Positions 6,552 to 15,669 are shown, counted from the stretch's first letter. The stretch: DNA of 26,134 bases from JBKQHQ01 sp052148715 (GCA_052148715.1 JBKQHQ010000038.1:1-26134); one strand, 5' to 3'. Numbers and translations: made by a program. Notes: generated by a model from the sequence alone, not told the origin.

Positions 6552-7496
6552 ATGTCCGCAGCCTTCATATTCCCGGGCCAAGGCAGCCAGAGTGTAGGGA
6601 TGGGCAAAGCGCTTGCCGCGGCCTTTGCGTCGGCGCGTTTGGTGTTCGAAGAGGTCGATACCGCCCTTGGCGAGCGGCTCAGCCGGATCATTTTCGAGGG
6701 GCCGGCAGACGCTTTGACGCTGACCGAGAATACCCAACCGGCCCTGATGGCCGTATCACTTGCTGCCCTGCGTGTCCTGGAGACGGAGGCAGGCGTCGAT
6801 CTTGCCCGTGATGCGAAGTTCGTCGCCGGCCACTCGCTCGGCGAATACTCGGCGCTGGCGGCGGCGCGCGCGCTCTCCATAAGCGACACCGCGCGGCTGC
6901 TGCGCGTTCGTGGCCTGGCGATGCAGAAGGCGGTGCCGGTCGGTACCGGCGCCATGGCCGCGTTGATCGGCGTCGAGCTCGAGCAAGCGGCCGCGATCGC
7001 GGCACAGGCGGGTGAATCGCAAGTTTGCCAGGCCGCCAACGACAATGGCGGCGGCCAGGTCGTCGTGTCGGGAGACAAGCAAGCGGTCGAGCGGGCGATC
7101 GAGGTGGCGAAGAACCAGGGTGTGCGGCGCGCCATGCTGCTGCCTGTCTCGGCGCCCTTCCATTGCGCGCTGATGCAGCCGGCCGCCGAGGCAATGCAGG
7201 AGGCGCTCGCGCGCGTGACGATCAAACCGCCGATCGTGCCGCTGGTCGCCAATGTGCTGGCGCGGCCGATCTCCGACCCGCGCGAGATCGTGCGCTGCCT
7301 CGTTGGGCAAGTGACCGCCACGGTGCGCTGGCGGGAATCGGTTGCCTTCATGGCGCAGGCGGGTGTGACGAGGTTCTATGAACTCGGCGCCGGCAAGGTG
7401 CTCAGCGGGCTCGTTAAACGGATTGCCGAGGGCGTCGGCGGCGTGGCCGTAGGGACGCCGGAGGACATCGCGGCCTTCAAGGCAGCGGGGCGGTGA
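6552..7496 (+). CDS. fabD: Malonyl-CoA:ACP transacylase
   Basis: The protein of 314 residues moves malonyl from CoA to acyl carrier protein, supplying extender units for type II fatty acid synthesis. FIFPGQGSQSVGMG is at 6-19 and the nucleophile elbow GHSLGEYSA at 93-101 with Ser95. Arg120 is in the conserved LLRVRG segment, and the catalytic His204 in SAPFHCALM. Length matches E. coli FabD (309). GAGG lies shortly before the ATG. It is the first gene of the fab cluster, with fabG 16 bases downstream. Confidence 0.98.
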   Translation: MSAAFIFPGQGSQSVGMGKALAAAFASARLVFEEVDTALGERLSRIIFEGPADALTLTENTQPALMAVSLAALRVLETEAGVDLARDAKFVAGHSLGEYSALAAARALSISDTARLLRVRGLAMQKAVPVGTGAMAALIGVELEQAAAIAAQAGESQVCQAANDNGGGQVVVSGDKQAVERAIEVAKNQGVRRAMLLPVSAPFHCALMQPAAEAMQEALARVTIKPPIVPLVANVLARPISDPREIVRCLVGQVTATVRWRESVAFMAQAGVTRFYELGAGKVLSGLVKRIAEGVGGVAVGTPEDIAAFKAAGR

Positions 7497-7512
7497 GAAC
7501 GAGGAGACGCCT

Positions 7513-8250
7513 ATGCTCGATCTGACCGGCAAGACCGCGCTCGTGACCGGGGCTTCCGGCGGCATCGGCCGCGCCATCGCCACCGCGCTGCATCGCCAGG
7601 GAGCTACTGTGGCGCTCTCCGGTACGCGCCGGGATGCGCTCGATCAGCTAGCGAGCGATCTCAATGACCGCGTGCACGTCGCGCCCTGCAATCTGGCCCT
7701 CAAGGACGAGGTCGAAAGCCTGGTTCCGCATGCGGAAGAGGTCATGGGCAGGTTGGATATCCTGGTCGCCAATGCCGGCATCACCAAGGACAATCTTTTC
7801 GTGCAGCTGCGCGACGAGGATTGGGAGCAGGTGGTCAATATCAACCTAACCGCGACATTTCGGCTCGCGCGAGCGGCGGTGCGCGGCATGATGCGTCGCC
7901 GGTTCGGGCGGGTGATCGGCATCACCTCCGTGGTCGGCGTTACCGGCAATCCGGGCCAGGCCAACTACACCGCCGCAAAGGCGGGCATGATCGGCATGAT
8001 CAAGTCGGTCGCCCAAGAATACGCCAAGCGCGGCGTGACGGCGAATTGCATTGCGCCCGGTTTCATCACCACGCCAATGACCGATAAGCTTAACGAGAAG
8101 CAACGCGAAGCGATCCTCAGCCGCGTGCCGGCGGGACGGCTGGGCACGCCGGAGGAAGTCGCGGCGAGCGCGGTGTTCCTGGCCTCCGATGAGGCCGCCT
8201 ACGTCAACGGCCAGACGTTGCACGTGAACGGTGGAATGGTGATGATATGA
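7513..8250 (+). CDS. fabG: 3-oxoacyl-ACP reductase
   Basis: The protein of 245 residues is a classical short-chain dehydrogenase/reductase that reduces 3-oxoacyl-ACP with NADPH in the elongation cycle. The cofactor motif TGASGGIG is at 12-19 and NAG at 87-89. The catalytic set is Ser139, Tyr152 and Lys156 (YTAAK), with APGFITTPMT following. Position between fabD and acpP separates it from the many other SDR paralogues of rhizobia. A GAGGAG-like site precedes the ATG. Confidence 0.97.
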   Translation: MLDLTGKTALVTGASGGIGRAIATALHRQGATVALSGTRRDALDQLASDLNDRVHVAPCNLALKDEVESLVPHAEEVMGRLDILVANAGITKDNLFVQLRDEDWEQVVNINLTATFRLARAAVRGMMRRRFGRVIGITSVVGVTGNPGQANYTAAKAGMIGMIKSVAQEYAKRGVTANCIAPGFITTPMTDKLNEKQREAILSRVPAGRLGTPEEVAASAVFLASDEAAYVNGQTLHVNGGMVMI

Positions 8251-8330
8251 ACAGGAAATCGGATTTCTTCGCGGCTTTCCGGGAGTTTACGCACCGGCGC
8301 GCCGGGCCGGCTGCTGGTCAAGCCAACTGA
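8247..8330 (+). other. Short ORF overlapping the fabG stop (27 codons)
   Basis: An ATG at 8247 overlaps the fabG stop as ATGA and opens a 27-codon frame, MNRKSDFFAAFREFTHRR and nine more residues, ending at a TGA just before 8331. The overlap would permit translational coupling, but composition and length give no support for a real protein. The rest of the 251-base fabG-acpP gap holds a perfect palindrome CCGGCGCGCCGG (8294-8305) and no promoter I would call with confidence. Confidence 0.15.
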
Positions 8331-8501
8331 AGTATGGTAACCGAACCGCGGCCTGGCTGAAGCAACCCTGATGGGGCGGGGGTTAGCGTTATGTCCGCTC
8401 ACCAGCAGAGTTGTGACCGGTTCGCGTCTACCACGACGAGGTCGTCCCAATGGCTCAATCGCATGTGGTCGAGCCCAGTTGAAACGTACGAGGTTTGATC
8501 G

Positions 8502-8741
8502 ATGAGTGACATTGGTGAGCGGGTAAAAAAGATCGTCGTGGAGCACCTCGGCGTGGAACCCGAGAAGGTCACGGAGAACGCCAGTTTTATTGACGATTTG
8601 GGTGCCGATAGTCTGGACACCGTCGAGCTCGTTATGGCCTTCGAGGAAGAATTTGGTTGCGAAATCCCCGATGACGCCGCCGAAACGATTTTGACTGTCG
8701 GCGATGCAGTCAAGTTCCTTGAGAAGAACGCGAAGAGCTGA
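8502..8741 (+). CDS. acpP: Acyl carrier protein
   Basis: The protein of 79 residues is acidic and helical, with the phosphopantetheine attachment motif GADSLD at 34-39 and modified Ser37. It carries the growing acyl chain through every step of fatty acid synthesis. Sequence and length match the housekeeping AcpP of alphaproteobacteria. GAGG lies eight bases before the ATG. The 251-base gap from fabG suggests it has its own promoter, as highly expressed acpP genes often do. Confidence 0.99.
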   Translation: MSDIGERVKKIVVEHLGVEPEKVTENASFIDDLGADSLDTVELVMAFEEEFGCEIPDDAAETILTVGDAVKFLEKNAKS

Positions 8742-8837
8742 CGGGCGCGGCTCGGCTACCAACCCTGAGACGCCGCGGTTCGAGCGCTTGTCCCGCGGCT
8801 TGGGTGAGATCGACCGCCGCGCGCGCTGGGAGTAACC

Positions 8838-10103
8838 ATGAGGCGTGTCGTCATCACAGGCATCGGCATGGTAACGCCGCTTGGCTGTGGCGTAGCGACG
8901 ACATGGGAGCGGTTGCTGGCCGGGAAGAGCGGAGCGCGGCGGATCGAAAAATTCGACGTCTCCGACCTCAGTTGCAAGATCGCCTGCCAGATCCCGCGCG
9001 GCGATGGTATTAACGGCACCTACGATCCCAACCAATGGATGGAGCCCAAGGAGCAGCGCAAGGTCGACGAGTTCATCGTCTATGCGATGTGCGCCGCGCG
9101 ACAAGCCCTCGATGATGCCGACTGGGCTCCGACTCGTTACGAGGATCAGATCGCAACCGGTGTGATGATCGGCTCGGGCATCGGCGGCATCGAAGGCATC
9201 GCCGAGACCTCGATCGTCCTGCACGAGAAAGGGCCGCGGCGGGTGTCGCCTTTCTTCATCCCAGGTCGCCTGATCAATCTCGCCTCGGGCTACGTCTCGA
9301 TCGAGTTCGGTCTCAAGGGCCCAAACCATGCGGTCGTCACCGCATGCTCGACCGGCGCGCACGCAATCGGCGATGCCGGGCGGCTTATCAGCCTCGGCGA
9401 TGCGGAGGTGATGGTCGCGGGCGGAACCGAGTCGCCGATCAACAAATTGTCGATCGCGGGTTTTGCCGCCTCCCGTGCGCTGTCCACCCATTTCAACGAC
9501 GAGCCGGAGCGAGCGTCACGGCCCTATGATCGTGACCGCGACGGCTTCGTCATGGGCGAGGGCGCCGGCGTCGTGGTGCTCGAGGAGTACGATCACGCCA
9601 AACGCCGCGGCGCCAAGATCTATGCGGAGTTGATCGGCTATGGCATGTCCGGCGACGCCTATCACATCACCGCGCCGTGCCCGGAAGGGGATGGTGCGCT
9701 TCGAAGCATGCGTGCGGCTTTGCGCCGCGCCAACGTTACGCCCTCGGAGATCGACTACGTTAACGCCCACGGGACCTCAACGCCGTTGGGTGACGAGATC
9801 GAGTTGGGGGCCGTGCATCGGCTTGTCGGCAACGCAGCGGGCCGAATGTCCATGTCGTCCACAAAATCCTCGGTGGGCCACCTCTTGGGTGCGGCTGGAG
9901 CCGTGGAGGCCATCTTTTCCGTGCTCGCCATTCGCGACCGGATCGCGCCGCCGACCATTAATCTAGAGAACCCTTCGGTCGACACGTCGATCGACCTGGT
10001 TCCGCTCAAGCCGCGCAAGCGCGATATTGACGTGGTGCTGTCCAATTCGTTCGGATTCGGCGGCACGAACGCCTCTTTGGTGTTCCGCCGCGCTGTGGAT
10101 TAG
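8838..10103 (+). CDS. fabF: 3-oxoacyl-ACP synthase II
   Basis: The protein of 421 residues is the condensing enzyme that extends acyl-ACP with malonyl-ACP and, in E. coli, controls temperature-dependent unsaturation. The catalytic Cys170 is in VVTACSTGAHAIGDA, His311 in NAHGTSTPLGD, Lys343 in SSTKSSVGH, and His348 five residues on, giving the Cys-His-His triad of the thiolase fold. The C-terminus NSFGFGGTNASLVF is typical. It begins 96 bases after acpP. No signs of decay. Confidence 0.98.
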   Translation: MRRVVITGIGMVTPLGCGVATTWERLLAGKSGARRIEKFDVSDLSCKIACQIPRGDGINGTYDPNQWMEPKEQRKVDEFIVYAMCAARQALDDADWAPTRYEDQIATGVMIGSGIGGIEGIAETSIVLHEKGPRRVSPFFIPGRLINLASGYVSIEFGLKGPNHAVVTACSTGAHAIGDAGRLISLGDAEVMVAGGTESPINKLSIAGFAASRALSTHFNDEPERASRPYDRDRDGFVMGEGAGVVVLEEYDHAKRRGAKIYAELIGYGMSGDAYHITAPCPEGDGALRSMRAALRRANVTPSEIDYVNAHGTSTPLGDEIELGAVHRLVGNAAGRMSMSSTKSSVGHLLGAAGAVEAIFSVLAIRDRIAPPTINLENPSVDTSIDLVPLKPRKRDIDVVLSNSFGFGGTNASLVFRRAVD

Positions 10104-10220
10104 TCGATACTATCGGGGTAAAATATAACCGTTTAGCGGCTTTTGGCCCTAAGCTCTTTTCCGTTCGATTCTGCCGTCGCGGTCGTAGGCACCCCGCAGC
10201 GCGAGCTGTGGGGTAAGCCT

Positions 10221-12080
10221 ATGAACGGGGCCAAAACAGCGAGCGATGATGCTTGGCGTCAATGCGGGAACGAGGCTGTGAACGCTCCACCGCGGGGCGA
10301 TAACTTTCGTCGGCCGCCCCCGCCGGAGACGGATTTCGCCGCCCGGCCGGGCCCGCAGCGGTCTAGTCCCGACGGGCGCGGCTCGCCGCCGCGAGCGCAA
10401 TTGCAGCCGCCGCGGTTCGATCCGCGCGTGATGCAGCGGCTGGCAGCCGGCGCACCGCAGGGCCTGGCACCGCGACGTGGTGCCGCCGATCCCGGCGCGC
10501 CCGACATGGTCTCGGCGCAAATTCCGACCCCGCCGCGCCCCGCGGCCAGTCCGCGTGCGCCGAATCAGCCTCCGGCCCGGCCGGCGGCCGGAAGGCCCGT
10601 CGCAAATCCGCCAACCTTCGGTCCCCCTAATGGCAGCCCAGCTGCACCGGGGCGATCGGGGCCACCGTTCACCAACACCGGCACTGCTGCGCCGCCATCG
10701 ACCCGCCCCGTAAACGGTGGAGTTCCTCCAGCGAGCGCGCGGCGGGACGCGGGCGGGATGCTTTCGCCGGCGCCTGAGCAAAGCTTGGGCGCTTCGTATT
10801 CGTCCCGCACCCGGCGCGCTGTCCCGGGTGCGGGCGACCCCTATCCGCCCATTTCCGGGCGGCCCAACGGACTTGGTACGTCGTCAATGTTGATGGAGGC
10901 AAAGCGTATCACTCCGCGAAGTCCGCGTGCCGCGCTCGAACCCGAAAACGTGCCGATGCCGACGCGTCGGTCGATGCGCGCGCGGCATCCCCTGATTATC
11001 GTGGGCAATGCGCTCTTCACCATCCTCGTCATTGTTGTCATAGCGGTGGGTGTATCCTTCTTCATTGGCAAGCAGTGGTTCGAAGCTGTCGGCCCGCTGC
11101 CGGAGGACAAGGTCGTCAACATTCCCGCCAGGTCGGGCATTCGCGACATCGCCGACCTGCTGCAGCACGAGGGCGTGATCGATAAGCCGTGGATTTTCGT
11201 GATCGGCGCAACGGCGCTGAAACTGAAAACGCAGAGCGAGCTGAAGGCAGGTGAATACCAGTTCAGCAAACAGGCGAGTGTGCGCGAGGCGGTCGAGACC
11301 ATCCTCGGAGGCAAGGCCGTGCAGCACCTCGTCACGGTCGCCGAGGGGCTGACCTCGGAGCAGATCGTCCAACGCCTGATGGACAGCGAGGCATTGAGCG
11401 GCAACATCAAAGAGCTCCCGCGCGAAGGGACATTGTTGCCCGAGACTTACAAGATAAACCGCGGCACGCCGCGCGAGCAGTTGATCCAGCGCATGCAGCA
11501 GGACCAACGGCGCGTCCTGCAGGAAATCTGGGATCGGCGAAATCCCGACCTGCCGGTGAAGACGCCGGAGCAGCTCGTGATTCTCGCGTCCATCATCGAA
11601 AAGGAAACTGGACGGCCGGACGAGCGGACTCGCGTCGCCGCCGTGTTCGTCAACCGGCTGAAGCAGAAGATGCGGCTGCAATCCGACCCCACCATCACCT
11701 ACGGGCTCGTTGGCGGGAAGGGGTCGCTCGGCCACCCGATCACGCGCAACGAGCTCGAGCAGCCAACGCCCTACAACACGTATGTGATCGATGGCCTGCC
11801 GCCTGGGCCGATCACCAATCCGGGGCGTGCTTCCCTCGAAGCGGCCGCCAATCCGGCCCGCACCAAGGAGGTCTACTTCGTTGCCGATGGTACCGGTGGG
11901 CACGCCTTCGCCGAGACCTACGAACAACACCAGAAGAACGTCGCACGGCTGCGTGCGATCGAGCACCAGCAGCGGGATACCAGTGTAGCCCCTGCCGAGG
12001 CTCAGCCGGCGGCGGCCACTGCGGCATCTAACGACCAACCGGCGCTGGTCCAGCCGCCGAACGGCAAGAAGAAGAAGTGA
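10221..12080 (+). CDS. mltG: Endolytic murein transglycosylase MltG with long Pro-rich N-terminus
   Basis: From the ATG at 10221 the protein has 619 residues, against about 340-420 in the family. Residues 1-250 or so are Pro/Arg/Ala/Gly-rich and probably disordered in the cytoplasm. A single membrane helix follows (about 257-283, IIVGNALFTILVIVVIAVGV), then the periplasmic LysM-like and YceG domains. The catalytic motif SIIEKETG (Glu460 region), LQSDPTITYG and YNTYVIDGLPPGPI are all intact. MltG cuts nascent glycan strands and sets their length. The start is uncertain: a TTG at 10143 is in frame, and an ATG at 10887 (followed by RITPRSPRAALEPENVP, like normal rhizobial MltG N-termini) would give a usual length. 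Its place after fabF matches many proteobacteria. Confidence 0.93.
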   Translation: MNGAKTASDDAWRQCGNEAVNAPPRGDNFRRPPPPETDFAARPGPQRSSPDGRGSPPRAQLQPPRFDPRVMQRLAAGAPQGLAPRRGAADPGAPDMVSAQIPTPPRPAASPRAPNQPPARPAAGRPVANPPTFGPPNGSPAAPGRSGPPFTNTGTAAPPSTRPVNGGVPPASARRDAGGMLSPAPEQSLGASYSSRTRRAVPGAGDPYPPISGRPNGLGTSSMLMEAKRITPRSPRAALEPENVPMPTRRSMRARHPLIIVGNALFTILVIVVIAVGVSFFIGKQWFEAVGPLPEDKVVNIPARSGIRDIADLLQHEGVIDKPWIFVIGATALKLKTQSELKAGEYQFSKQASVREAVETILGGKAVQHLVTVAEGLTSEQIVQRLMDSEALSGNIKELPREGTLLPETYKINRGTPREQLIQRMQQDQRRVLQEIWDRRNPDLPVKTPEQLVILASIIEKETGRPDERTRVAAVFVNRLKQKMRLQSDPTITYGLVGGKGSLGHPITRNELEQPTPYNTYVIDGLPPGPITNPGRASLEAAANPARTKEVYFVADGTGGHAFAETYEQHQKNVARLRAIEHQQRDTSVAPAEAQPAAATAASNDQPALVQPPNGKKKK

Positions 12081-12185
12081 CGGCTCCCCGCGCGTGCGGT
12101 GGCCGAGGCCTGTGCCACGCCCTTGTGACCGCCATCGCCCATCGCTAAGGTCTTGCTTGTTTGACCTCTTGCGATACGAGATTCG

Positions 12186-13073
12186 ATGGCGTTGTCGAGT
12201 ATGACGGGGTTCGCTCGGGGCCACGGTGTCAGCGCGTCCTATGCCTGGACCTGGGAGCTGAAATCCGTCAATGCCAAGGGCCTTGATGTTCGGCTGCGGC
12301 TACCGCCCGGCTGGGACGTGATCGAGGCTCAAGCGCGCAGCCGAGCTGCCGAAGTGCTCGCTCGCGGAACAGTGTATGGAAATCTCTCGGTGCGCCGCGA
12401 AGGCATTGAGCCGTTGGTGCGCATCAATGAATCGGTGCTCGAGGCGGTGCTCGCGACCATCGCCCGCCTGTCGGGTCGGGTTGAGGCGGCACCACCAAGC
12501 CTTGATGGTTTGCTCGCCCTGAAGGGCGTCATCGACGTCACCGAGGAGGATGAGCGGGAGGAGGACAGGCGGGCTGCGGAAGTCGCCGTTCTCGCGGGGT
12601 TTCAGGAAGCTCTGGCGAACCTCATCGAGATGCGTCGCCATGAAGGCGAAGCGCTCGGACGCATCCTGGCAGCGCGGCTTGCGGAGATCGCTGCGCTCAC
12701 CGCGCGTGCCGAGGCGGCGCCCGGACGGCGGCCGGAGGCGATCAAGACGCGGATCACCGAGCAGGTGGCGACGCTGCTCGCCGCCAGCGACCGGTTGGAT
12801 CCGGATCGTTTGCATCAAGAAGCGATCCTGATGGCGAGCAAGGCCGATATCCGTGAGGAGCTTGATCGGCTCGGATCGCATGTGACGCAGTCGCGTCGAC
12901 TGCTGGAACAAGGCGGGGCCATCGGCCGCCGGCTCGACTTCCTTGCGCAGGAGCTCAACCGCGAGGCCAATACGCTGTGCGCCAAATCCAACGATGTGGA
13001 GCTGACCAATATCGGGCTCGAGCTCAAGAGCGTGGTCGAGCAGTTCCGCGAGCAGGTGCAGAACCTGGAGTGA
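12186..13073 (+). CDS. yicC: YicC/YloC family endoribonuclease
   Basis: The protein of 295 residues starts with the family signature SSMTGFARG and WELKSVNAKGLDV, and ends with the conserved DUF1732 segment LDFLAQELNREANTLCAKS followed by KSVVEQFREQVQNLE. Characterised members (B. subtilis YloC, E. coli YicC) are RNA endonucleases that form hexamers; in E. coli YicC also affects small RNA stability. Long helical, Glu/Arg-rich middle. The gene is three bases ahead of gmk, the usual yicC-gmk pair, so the two are cotranscribed. Confidence 0.96.
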   Translation: MALSSMTGFARGHGVSASYAWTWELKSVNAKGLDVRLRLPPGWDVIEAQARSRAAEVLARGTVYGNLSVRREGIEPLVRINESVLEAVLATIARLSGRVEAAPPSLDGLLALKGVIDVTEEDEREEDRRAAEVAVLAGFQEALANLIEMRRHEGEALGRILAARLAEIAALTARAEAAPGRRPEAIKTRITEQVATLLAASDRLDPDRLHQEAILMASKADIREELDRLGSHVTQSRRLLEQGGAIGRRLDFLAQELNREANTLCAKSNDVELTNIGLELKSVVEQFREQVQNLE

Positions 13074-13076
13074 CTA

Positions 13077-13733
13077 ATGGCGCAGCCGGCCGGCCGTGAG
13101 CATGCGCCCGTTGCCCGGCGCGGCCTCATGCTCGTCCTGTCCTCTCCGTCGGGCGCAGGCAAGACGACGCTGTCTCGGCTGCTGCTCAAGGCCGACCCAG
13201 GGGTCGAGCTGTCGATCTCGGTGACCACGCGGCCGCAACGGCCCGGCGAGATCGCCGGGCGTGATTATCACTTTGTTGAAGCGAAGCGGTTCGCGTTCAT
13301 GCGCGATGCCGGCGAGCTCTTGGAATGGGCTCAGGTATTCGGCCACTTTTATGGAACGCCGCGCGCGCCTGTAGAGCAGGCGCTCGCTCAGGGCCGCGAC
13401 GTTCTCTTCGATGTCGATTGGCAAGGTACCCAGCAGCTGCGCGAGAAGGCGCCCGGCGACCTCGTCAGCATCTTCGTGCTGCCGCCGTCGGTCGCCGAGC
13501 TTGAGGAGCGGCTGCGCCGCCGCGCCCAGGACAGCGACGGCGTAATTCGCAGCCGCATGGCGCGGGCCGCCGACGAGATGAGTCATTGGGGCGAATACGA
13601 CTACGTCGTCGTCAATCACACAATCGAGGATGCCTTTGCCGATGTCCGTGCGATCCTTGCCGCTGAGCGTCTGAAGCGCGAGCGCCAGACTGGGCTGTCC
13701 GCATTTGTGCGCAACCTGCAGGCGCAGCTGTAG
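13077..13733 (+). CDS. gmk: Guanylate kinase
   Basis: The protein of 218 residues phosphorylates GMP to GDP with ATP. The P-loop reads SSPSGAGKTT (22-31), followed by SISVTTRPQRPGEIAGRDYHF, the GMP-binding segment, and FYGTPRAPVEQAL. Near the end EYDYVVVNHTIEDA is the family signature. The ten or so extra N-terminal residues before RRGLMLVLSSPSG are usual in rhizobia. The ATG is three bases after the yicC stop, indicating coupled translation. Confidence 0.98.
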   Translation: MAQPAGREHAPVARRGLMLVLSSPSGAGKTTLSRLLLKADPGVELSISVTTRPQRPGEIAGRDYHFVEAKRFAFMRDAGELLEWAQVFGHFYGTPRAPVEQALAQGRDVLFDVDWQGTQQLREKAPGDLVSIFVLPPSVAELEERLRRRAQDSDGVIRSRMARAADEMSHWGEYDYVVVNHTIEDAFADVRAILAAERLKRERQTGLSAFVRNLQAQL

Positions 13734-13748
13734 CGGCCCGCGCGCTAC
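13730..13748. terminator. Hairpin at the gmk/rsmA convergent junction
   Basis: GTAGCG (13730-13735) pairs with CGCTAC (13743-13748) across a 7-base loop and overlaps the gmk stop codon. The genes gmk (plus) and rsmA (minus) converge here with a 55-base gap. No T-run is present, so this is a weak candidate. Confidence 0.35.
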
Positions 13749-13788
13749 GCGGTGACCTGCGCGGTGTGCGATCCGGCCGCTCCCGACA

Positions 13789-14643
13789 TCAAGCTATTGG
13801 CAGGCTCAGCGCCACGAGCGCCTGCGCGAGCTTGACGAAACCTTCGACGGGAATTTCTTCGGCCCGTGCGGTCGGTTCGATGCCGGCTGCGGCCAACAGC
13901 GCAAACGGATCGGCCGCCAGCGATTTGAGGCTCTGGCGCAGCATCTTGCGTCGCTGCCCGAAGGCCGCCTCGGTGACCCGTTCGAGCGCGCGCCGGTCGC
14001 AGGGCAGGGGTCTTGGACGCGGCGTGAGCCGTACCACCGATGACGTCACCTTTGGCGGCGGGACGAACGCGGAGGGGGCGACGTCGAACAGGATCCGTGC
14101 CTCGCAACGCCAGCCGGCCAGCACCGAGAGGCGGCCGTAGCTCTTCGAGCCAGGCGCGGCGACAATGCGTTCGCCGACTTCGCGTTGAAACATCAGCAGC
14201 AGTTGGTCGAACCAAGGCGGCCATGGCTCGACGGTCAACCACATGACGAGGAGCGCAGTTGCAATGTTGTAGGGCAGGTTGGCGACGACCCTCGCGCTGC
14301 CGTCGAGGTACGGCCGTGGGTCGATGGCCAGGGCGTCGCCGATAATCACCTCCAGGCGTGAGGGATAGTGAAGCGCGATCTCCTGCAAGGCGGCGACCGC
14401 GCGCTTGTCACGTTCGATCGCGATCACGCGCCGCGCCCCAAGCGCGAGCAGCGCGCGGGTCAGGCCGCCCGGGCCGGGGCCGACCTCGACCACGTTGACA
14501 CCGTCGAGCGGGCCGGCCGCGCGCGCAATGCGGGCCGTGAGGTTGAGATCGAGCAGGAAGTTTTGCCCGAGCGACCGCTTGGCGGCGAGGCCGTGCCGGC
14601 GAATCACGTCGCGGAGCGCAGGCAGATCATCGATCGCATTCAT
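13789..14643 (-). CDS. rsmA: 16S rRNA (adenine1518-N6/adenine1519-N6)-dimethyltransferase
   Basis: The protein of 284 residues dimethylates two adjacent adenines near the 3' end of 16S rRNA late in 30S assembly. SLGQNFLLD is at 24-32, the SAM-binding VVEVGPGPGGLT at 51-62, IERDKRAV at about 76-83, and the catalytic NLPYN at 122-126. The C-terminal domain has FVPPPKVTSSVV. Its ATG overlaps the pdxA stop by four bases (ATGA), so it is coupled to pdxA, as in E. coli. Confidence 0.98.
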   Translation of the reverse strand: MNAIDDLPALRDVIRRHGLAAKRSLGQNFLLDLNLTARIARAAGPLDGVNVVEVGPGPGGLTRALLALGARRVIAIERDKRAVAALQEIALHYPSRLEVIIGDALAIDPRPYLDGSARVVANLPYNIATALLVMWLTVEPWPPWFDQLLLMFQREVGERIVAAPGSKSYGRLSVLAGWRCEARILFDVAPSAFVPPPKVTSSVVRLTPRPRPLPCDRRALERVTEAAFGQRRKMLRQSLKSLAADPFALLAAAGIEPTARAEEIPVEGFVKLAQALVALSLPIA

Positions 14644-15665
14644 GCCGGCACGGCGGGCGAGGCCGAATCCAGTGCAAGTCGTTCGGCGAGCTTGAGTGCC
14701 GCAATCAAGCTTGCCGGATCCGCCCGGCCGGTGCCGGCGATGTCGAACGCGGTGCCGTGATCAGGTGAGGTGCGAACGAACGGCAAGCCGAGCGTCACGT
14801 TGACGGCGGTGTCGAAGGCCAGCGTCTTGATCGGGATCAGCGCCTGATCATGATACATGCACAACGCCACGTCGTAGGCCTTGCGGGCGGCGGCGTGGAA
14901 CAGCGTGTCGGCGGGAAGCGGACCCCTGACGTTGATGCCTTCGCGGCGCAAGATCTCGACGGCGGGTGCAACGATCTCGACATCCTCCAAACCCATGGCG
15001 CCTTCCTCCCCGGCATGCGGGTTGAGGCCGGCGACGGCGAGGCGCGGGCGTGGGATGCGAAAGCGCTGCGCAAGGTCGCGTGCGACAATCCGGCCGGTCG
15101 CAACGATCAGAGCGGTGCTGAGGTGACCGGGAACATCCTTGAGCGGCAGATGGATCGTCACCGGCACGACTGCAAGATCGAGCGACCAAAGCATCATTAC
15201 GGGGTGCCACGGGGTGCCGGTCGTCTTTTCGGCGAGCTTTGCCAGATACTCGGTGTGGCCGGGCTCGGCGAACCCGGATCGGTAAAGCACGTTCTTAGCC
15301 ACCGGGTTGGTAACGATCGCAATCGCTGCGCCGTTCATCACGTCGGCGACCGCACGGCCGATGGCCGCGATCGCCACGGGCGCGCTTGAGGCGTCGGGCC
15401 GGCCGGGCGCAGCGGTCGCCGCGATGCCGATGTCGACGACCGGCAGCGCCGCCGCAAAAACCGCGGCAGCGCGCGCAGGATCAATCGAGGCGATCGGAAC
15501 GTCCAGTCCCAGCGCGGCACACCGCCGCTCGAGAAAGGCTGCATCGGCCAGCAAGTAGAACGGCGGGAGATCGAGCTCGGTGCGCCGGCGCCACGCCAAT
15601 AGGGCTATGTCCGGGCCGATCCCAGCCGGCTCGCCGAGGGTCAGAGCCAGCGGTCGGGGCACCAA
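14640..15665 (-). CDS. pdxA: 4-hydroxythreonine-4-phosphate dehydrogenase
   Basis: The protein of 341 residues oxidises 4-phosphohydroxy-L-threonine in the DXP-dependent route to pyridoxal 5'-phosphate. LTLGEPAGIGPDI is at 9-20, TNPVAKNVL at 119-127 and GHTEYLA at 136-142. The metal-binding histidines are His172, His217 and His272, with the same spacing as His166, His211 and His266 of the E. coli enzyme. FVRTSPDHGTAFDIAG is intact. The N-terminal third is rich in Ala. It follows surA with a gap of four bases and overlaps rsmA. Confidence 0.97.
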   Translation of the reverse strand: MVPRPLALTLGEPAGIGPDIALLAWRRRTELDLPPFYLLADAAFLERRCAALGLDVPIASIDPARAAAVFAAALPVVDIGIAATAAPGRPDASSAPVAIAAIGRAVADVMNGAAIAIVTNPVAKNVLYRSGFAEPGHTEYLAKLAEKTTGTPWHPVMMLWSLDLAVVPVTIHLPLKDVPGHLSTALIVATGRIVARDLAQRFRIPRPRLAVAGLNPHAGEEGAMGLEDVEIVAPAVEILRREGINVRGPLPADTLFHAAARKAYDVALCMYHDQALIPIKTLAFDTAVNVTLGLPFVRTSPDHGTAFDIAGTGRADPASLIAALKLAERLALDSASPAVPA

Positions 15666-15669
15666 GCCG

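Noticed and set aside
6458..7351. Minus-strand frame of 297 codons opposite fabD
   Set aside because: Serine/alanine-rich shadow of fabD without motifs.
8199..9491. Open frame of 430 codons on the minus strand opposite acpP and fabF
   Set aside because: It lies opposite fully conserved acpP and fabF, encodes an arginine- and aspartate-rich product with no family likeness, and long antisense frames are expected in GC-rich DNA.
10149..10781. Minus-strand frame of 210 codons opposite the Pro-rich start of mltG
   Set aside because: Arginine-rich complement of a Pro/Gly/Arg-rich GC tract. It is not supported by any motif, although it is a reason to be cautious about the plus-strand extension too.
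12153..12180. Promoter-like TTGCTT and TACGAG before yicC
   Set aside because: It would start transcription on top of the yicC ATG, and both boxes are poor; readthrough from mltG is simpler.
10884..12224. Open frame of 446 codons on the minus strand opposite mltG
   Set aside because: Mirrors the mltG coding sequence; composition is unlike a real protein and no ribosome-binding site or domain is seen.
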